From positions 1-38,938 of the forward strand of contig JBBIIT010000035.1 of NCBI GenBank assembly GCA_037446355.1: a stretch of 38,938 nucleotides of DNA. The letters are read 5' to 3'. The position numbers and the translations under genes were made by a program. Numbering within the stretch: the first letter of the stretch is position 1; each line of letters begins with the position of its first letter. Below the pieces are notes generated by a model. That model was given only the letters and a program-made list of their open reading frames with translations. It had not been told where the DNA came from and searched no databases. Below, piece by piece: positions 33,788 to 38,938 of this stretch. This DNA is from Roseiarcus sp037446355. Its GTDB lineage: Bacteria; Pseudomonadota; Alphaproteobacteria; Rhizobiales; Beijerinckiaceae.

Positions 33788-34999
33788 TCAGCCAATGACG
33801 CCTTTCTTGCGCAGCGCGCCGATCTCGCCTTTGGTAAGTCCGAGGTCGCCCAGCACGGCGTCTGTGTGCTCGCCAAGACGCGGCGCGGCGTGATCGCCGT
33901 GAACGCCGACGCCATCGAGAACGATCGGCGAACGCACCGAGGGTGCGCGACCGCCGCGCACGCCGGTCGCGGGCAGATCGATGCGCATTCCGCGCGCGAC
34001 GATCTGCGGGTCGGCGAAGGCTTCTCCGACCTGGTTGATCGAACCCGCCGGCACGTGGCTCGCCTCCAGTGCCGCCAGAAGGCCGGCGCGCCGCCGCGCC
34101 TTCACCGCTGGCGCGATCTCGGCGATGAACTGCACGCGGTTCTTCACGCGGTCGGCGTTGGTTCGGAAGCGTGGGTCGTCGGCCAGCGCCTCGCAGCCGA
34201 TCACGCGCAGGAAATCGCGATTCTGCCGGTCATTGCCGGTCGCGACGATCAGCGGTCCGTCCGAGGCCTCGAACACCTGATACGGCACGAGGTTGGGATG
34301 CGCGTTGCCCATTCGCCTGGGCGAGCGGCCGGATACGAGAAAGTTGAGCGCCTGATTGGCGAGCACCGCGATCTGGACGTCGAACAGCGCCATGTCGATC
34401 TCGCCGCCCTCGCCCGTGATCGCGCGGCGCGCCAGCGCCGCCTGAATGGCGATGACGGCGTAGAGCCCAGCGTAGACGTCCGACTCCGCCCATCCCACTT
34501 TCTGCGGTTCGCCCGCGGGATCGCCGGTCAGGTCCATCGCGCCCCCCATGCCCTGGACGATGAAATCGTAACCGGCGCGGTGCGCATAAGGACCATCGTG
34601 GCCGAAACCCGTTATGGAGCAATAGACGAGGCGAGGATTGATCGCCTTCAGGCTGGCGTAGTCGAGCCCGTATTTGGCGAGTCCGCCGGTCTTGAAGTTC
34701 TCGATCACAACGTCAGCTTGCGCCGCCAGACGACGCACGATCTCGCGCCCCTCGGGACGCTCGAAATCCAGCGCCAGCGACCGCTTGCCGCGATTGCAGG
34801 AATGGAAATAGGCGGCGTCGACCCTTTCGCCGTTCTCGCCCTCGACGAATGGCGGGCCCCAAACGCGGGTGTCGTCGCCCGCGCCCGGGCGCTCGACCTT
34901 GACGACATCGGCGCCGAGGTCGGCGAACGTCTGGCCCGCCCAGGGGCCGGCGAGGATGCGCGCGAGTTCGAGAACCTTCAGTCCAGCGAGCGGTTTCAG
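33788..34999 (-). CDS. CaiB/BaiF family CoA-transferase, CTG start
   Basis: 403 residues. Family III CoA-transferases move CoA between carboxylic acids. Seen blocks are ELARILAGPWAGQTFADLGA, DVVKVERPGAGDD, SCNRGKRSLALDF, DVVIENFKTGGLAKYGLDY, and RAGYDFIVQGMGG carrying the likely catalytic Asp. The frame has a stop (TAG) upstream, and no ATG, GTG or TTG occurs before the conserved region. The only fitting start is CTG at 34999, 5 bases after GGGAGG, giving the expected beginning KPLAGLKVLELARIL. The first alternative, a GTG at 34738, would remove about 87 conserved residues. Substrate unknown. Confidence 0.88.
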   Translation of the reverse strand: MKPLAGLKVLELARILAGPWAGQTFADLGADVVKVERPGAGDDTRVWGPPFVEGENGERVDAAYFHSCNRGKRSLALDFERPEGREIVRRLAAQADVVIENFKTGGLAKYGLDYASLKAINPRLVYCSITGFGHDGPYAHRAGYDFIVQGMGGAMDLTGDPAGEPQKVGWAESDVYAGLYAVIAIQAALARRAITGEGGEIDMALFDVQIAVLANQALNFLVSGRSPRRMGNAHPNLVPYQVFEASDGPLIVATGNDRQNRDFLRVIGCEALADDPRFRTNADRVKNRVQFIAEIAPAVKARRRAGLLAALEASHVPAGSINQVGEAFADPQIVARGMRIDLPATGVRGGRAPSVRSPIVLDGVGVHGDHAAPRLGEHTDAVLGDLGLTKGEIGALRKKGVIG

Positions 35000-35023
35000 C
35001 TTGGCCTCCCGGCGTAGATCCGC

Positions 35024-35209
35024 CTAAGCGCTAGCCCAACCGAGTCGGCCATAGCAAGTCGCGCCCGCCACCGCGACGCCGGCCAGAATATCTTGTCGCG
35101 CGGAATAGAAAAATTGCTTGAAGTCGTGGACGTCGCGCGCTTGCGCGCTGGCGCCGCCGGTGTATTCCTCTGATGTCGGCCCCGGGGGCGCCGAATCGAT
35201 GCGACTCAT
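35024..35209 (-). CDS. Possible small protein upstream of the CoA-transferase
   Basis: A 61-codon open frame on the minus strand from ATG 35209 to the stop at 35024, 24 bases before the CTG start of the CoA-transferase. Its product contains VHDFKQFFYSARQDILAGVA and a hydrophobic AGVAVAGATCYG. I see no ribosome site and no recognised family, and it overlaps the divergent desaturase start by 11 bases. It may be a chance frame; a leader peptide is the alternative. Confidence 0.22.
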   Translation of the reverse strand: MSRIDSAPPGPTSEEYTGGASAQARDVHDFKQFFYSARQDILAGVAVAGATCYGRLGWASA

Positions 35210-36122
35210 TGATTTTCCGACGAAACGTGGTGCGGTCGAATGGCCGACCGCCGCGCTGGCGGCCGTCATTTATTCGTCGTGGCTGGCCTTGACCTTCTGG
35301 CACGACAAGCTGCCGTGGTGGGCGCTGACTGCGCTCGGGGCCTGGATCGTCGCGTGGCACATGAGCCTGCAACACGAAGTGATTCACGGCCACCCGACCG
35401 GCTCGCGCCGGCTCAACGATTTCATCGGCGCTTGGCCGTTGGCGCTTTGGATTCCCTATGAAGTCTATCGCCGCACCCATCTGCAGCATCACATCGACGC
35501 GAGATTGACTGATCCGCTGGACGATCCGGAAAGCTATTACTGGACACGTCGGCAATGGGAGTCGCTCGGCCCACTCGGCCGCGCCATCGTTCGCTTGCAG
35601 GCGACCCTCCTCGGGCGCGTCTTGGTCGGTCCCGCATGGGCGATGGCGCGCTTCTGGTATGGCGAAGCGAAAACGCTCGGGCGCGGGGAATTTGGCGACC
35701 TGGGGCGGCTCGCGCGCTTTGGCCTCGAATTGGCCGCCGTGCTGATCTGGACGCTTGGCGTCTGCGGCATGTCGTTCTGGACCTATTTCTTCTGTTTCGC
35801 TTATGCCGGAACGGGGCTGGCGCTGGTGCGCTCGTTCGCCGAACATCGGGCCAACGGCCCGGCCGAGCGGCGCACGGCGATCGTCGAACATTCCAGCGTT
35901 TTCGGCGTGCTGTTCCTGTTCAACAATCTGCACGTCGCGCATCACCTTCGTGCGGGGATGCCCTGGTACGAATTGCCGCGCTGGTATCGGCTCAATCGGG
36001 AAGCGTTGATCGCGCGCAACGGCGGACTTCTTTACGACAGCTATTTCGACGTTGCGCGTCGTTACGGCTTGCGCCCGCATGACGCGCCGGTTCATCCTTT
36101 TCTCGGCGACAGGCCCGGTTGA
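35199..36122 (+). CDS. Fatty-acid desaturase family protein
   Basis: 307 residues. Membrane di-iron desaturase/hydroxylase with three histidine boxes: HEVIHGH, HLQHH and HVAHH, set between hydrophobic segments (LAAVIYSSWLALTFW and others). Such enzymes insert double bonds or hydroxyls into acyl chains, carotenoids or other lipids; the substrate is not readable. The ATG at 35199 is chosen because the upstream extension from TTG 35118 has no family sequence. The PhnD-like gene starts 8 bases after its stop. Confidence 0.91.
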   Translation: MRLIDFPTKRGAVEWPTAALAAVIYSSWLALTFWHDKLPWWALTALGAWIVAWHMSLQHEVIHGHPTGSRRLNDFIGAWPLALWIPYEVYRRTHLQHHIDARLTDPLDDPESYYWTRRQWESLGPLGRAIVRLQATLLGRVLVGPAWAMARFWYGEAKTLGRGEFGDLGRLARFGLELAAVLIWTLGVCGMSFWTYFFCFAYAGTGLALVRSFAEHRANGPAERRTAIVEHSSVFGVLFLFNNLHVAHHLRAGMPWYELPRWYRLNREALIARNGGLLYDSYFDVARRYGLRPHDAPVHPFLGDRPG

Positions 36123-36130
36123 GGCCGGCG

Positions 36131-36931
36131 ATGATCGCCGATCTGCCGATGTACGAATTTCCCTGGACCGCGTCGGCGCTCGACGAACTTTGGACGGGCG
36201 TCGCGCGTCGCCTGCGCGCGGCGGGCCTCGAGGCCCCGTGGGCGCTAACGCGCGGGCGCGACCTTTATGAAACGTGGTGGGATCGCGATCTGATCCTCGG
36301 CCAATCCTGCGGCTATCCTTATTGGCGTTCGCTGCGCGGCGCGGTCGCGTTGATCGCAACGCCCGCTTTCGTTTTCGAGGGATGCGAGGGCGCCGATCAT
36401 TGCAGTTTCATTGTCGCGCGGCGCGGCGAGCGGCGGTCGGGGCTCGCGGGCTTTCGAGGCGCCCGCGCGGCGATCAACGCGCGGGACAGCAACACTGGTA
36501 TGAATCTCTTCCGCGCCGCCATCGCGCCCATCGCCGAAGGCCGCGCTTTCTTCTCCGAAGTCGTCGTCACCGGGGCGCACCAGGCAAGCCTCGTCGCGGT
36601 CGCCTCGGGTGCGGCGGACATCGCCGCGATCGATAGCGTATCTATCGCCCTGTTGCGGGCGGGGCGCCCCGAGCTTGTCGAGGAGGTGGAGACGATCGCC
36701 CGCACCCCGTCCTCGCCGTGCCTGCCGTTCATCGCCAGCCTCGCGTTCGGCGAAGCGAAGCTGGCGGCGGTCCGGCGTGCGCTGTCCGAGACATTTGAAG
36801 ACCCGGGGACGAGGTCGGCAATGCGCCGACTGGGACTAGCCGGCGCGAGTGTCCTCGGCTCCGACGCCTACGCCCGCGTTTTGGCGCTGGAAGCGGACGC
36901 CGTCGCGCTCGGCTATCCCGAACTCGCTTGA
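36131..36931 (+). CDS. PhnD-like phosphate/phosphonate-type binding protein without signal peptide
   Basis: 266 residues from ATG 36131, with GAGG 7 bases upstream; a TTG at 36119 would overlap the desaturase stop. Family blocks are SCGYPYWRSLRGAVALIATP near the N-terminus, GFRGARAAINARDSNTGMNLFRAAI and the VASGAADIAAIDSVSIALL stretch. These mark the phosphonate/phosphite ABC binding-protein fold (PF12974). The N-terminus (IADLPMYEFPWT) is not a signal peptide and no transporter subunits follow, so the protein may be cytosolic and not part of an uptake system. Its tight coupling with a desaturase is unusual. Confidence 0.87.
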   Translation: MIADLPMYEFPWTASALDELWTGVARRLRAAGLEAPWALTRGRDLYETWWDRDLILGQSCGYPYWRSLRGAVALIATPAFVFEGCEGADHCSFIVARRGERRSGLAGFRGARAAINARDSNTGMNLFRAAIAPIAEGRAFFSEVVVTGAHQASLVAVASGAADIAAIDSVSIALLRAGRPELVEEVETIARTPSSPCLPFIASLAFGEAKLAAVRRALSETFEDPGTRSAMRRLGLAGASVLGSDAYARVLALEADAVALGYPELA

Positions 36932-37012
36932 ATCGGGACGGGTTGACCCGCGAAACGCTTTGGCCGAAAGATCGCGCCGCCATTCGCCGAAACGGCGTCG
37001 AGGGAGTGCGCC

Positions 37013-38218
37013 ATGGATCTGGGCTTCAGCGCGGACGAGATCGACTTTCGCAACGAGGTGCGTGCGTTTGTCACCGCAAGCCTGCCGGCTTCGATTCGCG
37101 ACAAGATCGCCTCCGGACGTCATCCCAGCAAGGACGACATCGTCAATTGGACGCGGATCCTCGCCAAGAAAGGTTGGTCGGTTCCCCATTGGCCGAAGGA
37201 ATGGGGCGGTACGGGCTGGAGCCCGATCAAGCTCACCATCTTCAACGATGAAATTCAGCGCGCGCGCGCGCCCGAATCGCTTGCCTTCGGCACGAGCATG
37301 GTCGGGCCGGTCATCTACACCTTCGGCTCGCGGGCGCAGAAGGAACAGTTTCTGCCGCGCATCGCCGATTTACGCGATTGGTGGTGTCAGGGCTTTTCGG
37401 AGCCCGGCGCCGGGTCGGACCTTGCGGGGCTTCGCACCCGGGCCGAACGCGACGGCGATTCCTGGGTCATCAATGGTCAAAAGACCTGGACGACGCTGGC
37501 CCAGCACGCCGACTGGATCTTCGTGCTCGCGCGCACCGATCCGTCCGTCAAGAAGCAGGAGGGCATATCGTTTTTCCTCGCCAGCATGAAGACGCCGGGC
37601 ATCACCGTCAGGCCGATTCAGACCATCGACGGCGGCCACGAGGTCAACGAAGTCTTTCTCGACAATGTACGCATACCCGCCGAGAACATCGTCGGCGAAG
37701 TCAACAAGGGCTGGGATTACGCGAAGTTCCTGCTCAGCAACGAACGCAACGGCATCGCGCGCGTCGGCGTCTCCAAGGCGCGGCTCGCCAAGATTCGCCA
37801 GCTCGCGGCGCTGCCGGCCTATGGCGACCGACCGAAAATGGACGATCCTGTGTTCCGCATGAAACTCGCGGCGGTCGAGGTGGAGTTGAAGGCGCTCGAG
37901 ATGACACAGATGCGCGTCGTCGCCGGCGCCAAATCGGTCGAGAAGGGCAAGCCCAATCCGCTGTCCTCGGTGCTCAAGATCAAAGGATCGGAACTGCAGC
38001 AGGCGACGACCGAATTGTTGATGGATGTCGTCGGTCCCTACGCGCTGCCGTTCGAGCCCGAGCGCGAGGATGGCGAACGCTGGAACGAGCCGCCGGTCGG
38101 CCCGGACTGGGCGGCGACGATCGCGCCGACTTATTTCAATACCCGCAAGGTTTCGATCTACGGCGGTTCCAACGAAATTCAGCGATCGATTATCGCAAAA
38201 GCGATTCTGGGGCTCTGA
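37013..38218 (+). CDS. pimC: Acyl-CoA dehydrogenase, PimC-like large subunit
   Basis: 401 residues. FAD-dependent acyl-CoA dehydrogenase with the family blocks WWCQGFSEPGAGSDLAGL, INGQKTWTTLAQHADWIF, GGHEVNEVFLDNVRIPAENI and the C-terminal YGGSNEIQRSIIAK. The start (DLGFSADEIDFRNEVR) and the HWPKEWGGTGW block match the large subunit of the pimeloyl-CoA dehydrogenase pair of Rhodopseudomonas palustris. GAGGGAG lies about 6-9 bases before the ATG at 37013. The next gene starts 3 bases after its stop. Substrate assignment to dicarboxyl-CoA is by family resemblance only. Confidence 0.9.
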   Translation: MDLGFSADEIDFRNEVRAFVTASLPASIRDKIASGRHPSKDDIVNWTRILAKKGWSVPHWPKEWGGTGWSPIKLTIFNDEIQRARAPESLAFGTSMVGPVIYTFGSRAQKEQFLPRIADLRDWWCQGFSEPGAGSDLAGLRTRAERDGDSWVINGQKTWTTLAQHADWIFVLARTDPSVKKQEGISFFLASMKTPGITVRPIQTIDGGHEVNEVFLDNVRIPAENIVGEVNKGWDYAKFLLSNERNGIARVGVSKARLAKIRQLAALPAYGDRPKMDDPVFRMKLAAVEVELKALEMTQMRVVAGAKSVEKGKPNPLSSVLKIKGSELQQATTELLMDVVGPYALPFEPEREDGERWNEPPVGPDWAATIAPTYFNTRKVSIYGGSNEIQRSIIAKAILGL

Positions 38219-38221
38219 GCG

Positions 38222-38938
38222 ATGGACTTCGATCTTAGCGACGAACAAAAACTCATCGGCGACAATCTCGCGCGCCTGATGAAGGACAAATACAGCTTCG
38301 AGGACCGCAAGGCCTATCGCGCCGCGCCGCTCGGCTTCAGCGAGGAGCTTTGGGCGCGATACGCGGAGCTTGGCCTGCTCGGCGCGCCATTTTCTGAGGC
38401 CGACGGCGGCTACGGCGGCGGCGCGGTCGAGATCATGCTGACGGCGGAAGCCTTCGGCAAGGCGCTGACGCTCGAGCCTTATCTGGCGACGGTCGTGCTC
38501 GCCGGCGGCGCGATCCGTCTTGCGGGCGGCGCTGCGCAGCGCGAAGCGCTGATCCCTGCGATCGCATCGGGCGAATTGCGTCTGGCGCTCGCGCACGCCG
38601 AGCGCGCTTCGGGCTGGAATATTTTCGACGTCGAGACAAGTGCGCGCAAAGATGGCGACGGCTACGTGCTCAACGGCGAGAAGGGGCTCGTGCTTCACGG
38701 CGACAGCGCGCACAAGCTCGTCGTGCTGGCGCGTGTTTCCGGCGCGCGGCGCGATCGCGGCGGTCTTGGACTGTTCCTTGTCGACGCCAGCGCGCCCGGC
38801 GTGGCGCGGCGCGGCTATGGGACGCAAGACGGATTGCGCGCGGCGGAAATCACTTTGGCCAATGTGCGCGTCGAAAGCGCGAACGTCCTCGGCGATCCCA
38901 CCGGCGCCGGCGCGATCGTCGAGCGCGTCATCGGCGAG
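38222..38938 (+). CDS. pimD: Acyl-CoA dehydrogenase, PimD-like small subunit, 3' end cut by the window edge
   Basis: 239 residues visible, without a stop before the edge. It opens MDFDLSDEQKLIGDNLARL and shows the acyl-CoA dehydrogenase blocks ELGLLGAPFSEADGGYGGG and DGYVLNGEKGLVLHGDSAHKL. The stretch normally reading like AMTEPxxGSD is here LAHAERASGWNIFD, a departure common in the small subunits of such pairs. The ATG at 38222 is 3 bases past the pimC stop, so the two are surely co-transcribed and probably form a heteromeric enzyme. The catalytic base region lies beyond the window. Confidence 0.88.
   Translation, partial: MDFDLSDEQKLIGDNLARLMKDKYSFEDRKAYRAAPLGFSEELWARYAELGLLGAPFSEADGGYGGGAVEIMLTAEAFGKALTLEPYLATVVLAGGAIRLAGGAAQREALIPAIASGELRLALAHAERASGWNIFDVETSARKDGDGYVLNGEKGLVLHGDSAHKLVVLARVSGARRDRGGLGLFLVDASAPGVARRGYGTQDGLRAAEITLANVRVESANVLGDPTGAGAIVERVIGE

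Noticed and set aside
1..38938. CRISPR arrays, insertion sequences, prophage or toxin-antitoxin modules
   Set aside because: No regularly spaced repeats, transposase, integrase, phage structural genes or typical small paired genes were found on either strand.

Overview
This is a G+C-rich chromosomal window (mid-60s percent by eye) from an alphaproteobacterium, most likely of the order Hyphomicrobiales (Rhizobiales). The support is the IalB-family protein, the coxBA-ctaB-coxF-ctaG-coxC-SURF1 gene order, the split P-protein glycine-cleavage operon behind a tandem glycine riboswitch, the choline-sulfatase, and acyl-CoA dehydrogenases of the Rhodopseudomonas PimC/PimD type. No phage, insertion sequence, CRISPR array or integrase is visible. 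Most of the window is core and metabolic chromosome, so I do not claim a new defence or mobile system.

Layout. (1) 1-5430, minus strand: a glycine-cleavage operon in the order riboswitch-gcvT-gcvH-gcvPA-gcvPB, followed by a secreted GyrI-like protein cut by the left edge. (2) 5494-7072, minus: a small cysteine-rich protein, a lipoprotein-like protein and an IalB-family protein. (3) 7350-13933, plus: an aa3-type cytochrome c oxidase cluster with structural subunits II, I and III and the assembly factors CtaB, CoxF, CtaG, a DUF983 protein and SURF1. (4) 13958-20334: tRNA-Val(GAC), an acetyltransferase overlapping a TPR-methyltransferase tail to tail, aspartate-semialdehyde dehydrogenase, an EamA transporter and a GGDEF/EAL protein. 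(5) 20487-23140, minus: a PotF-like binding protein followed by choline-sulfatase. (6) 23227-28789: CobU/CobP, a YgjP-type metallohydrolase, an alpha/beta hydrolase, a GT4 glycosyltransferase, a pirin and a PHB-depolymerase-type esterase. (7) 28900-30716, minus: pseudouridine breakdown genes psuG-psuK, overlapping by 4 bases. (8) 30860-33778: a membrane-anchored hypothetical protein, a metallophosphoesterase interrupted by a scaffold gap, a Nudix hydrolase and an acetyltransferase. (9) 33788-38938: a CaiB-type CoA-transferase, a fatty-acid desaturase with a PhnD-like protein, and two acyl-CoA dehydrogenases, the last cut by the right edge.

How the genes work together. The gcv block is a self-contained glycine sensor plus glycine-degrading complex. 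The cox block encodes a terminal oxidase with its heme and copper loading factors. psuG/psuK salvage pseudouridine. The right-hand block looks like acyl-CoA and lipid metabolism.

Points most worth a second look: residue changes in both oxidase subunits at the expected Mg/Mn site (CoxB Lys240, CoxA Glu409); a CoA-transferase whose only plausible start codon is CTG; a 100-N gap flanked by an exact 55-base duplication, which is almost certainly a false gap splitting an intact gene; binding proteins of the PotF and PhnD types without transporter genes, paired with a choline-sulfatase and a desaturase; and TTAAC-type (CtrA-like) motifs before the GGDEF/EAL gene.
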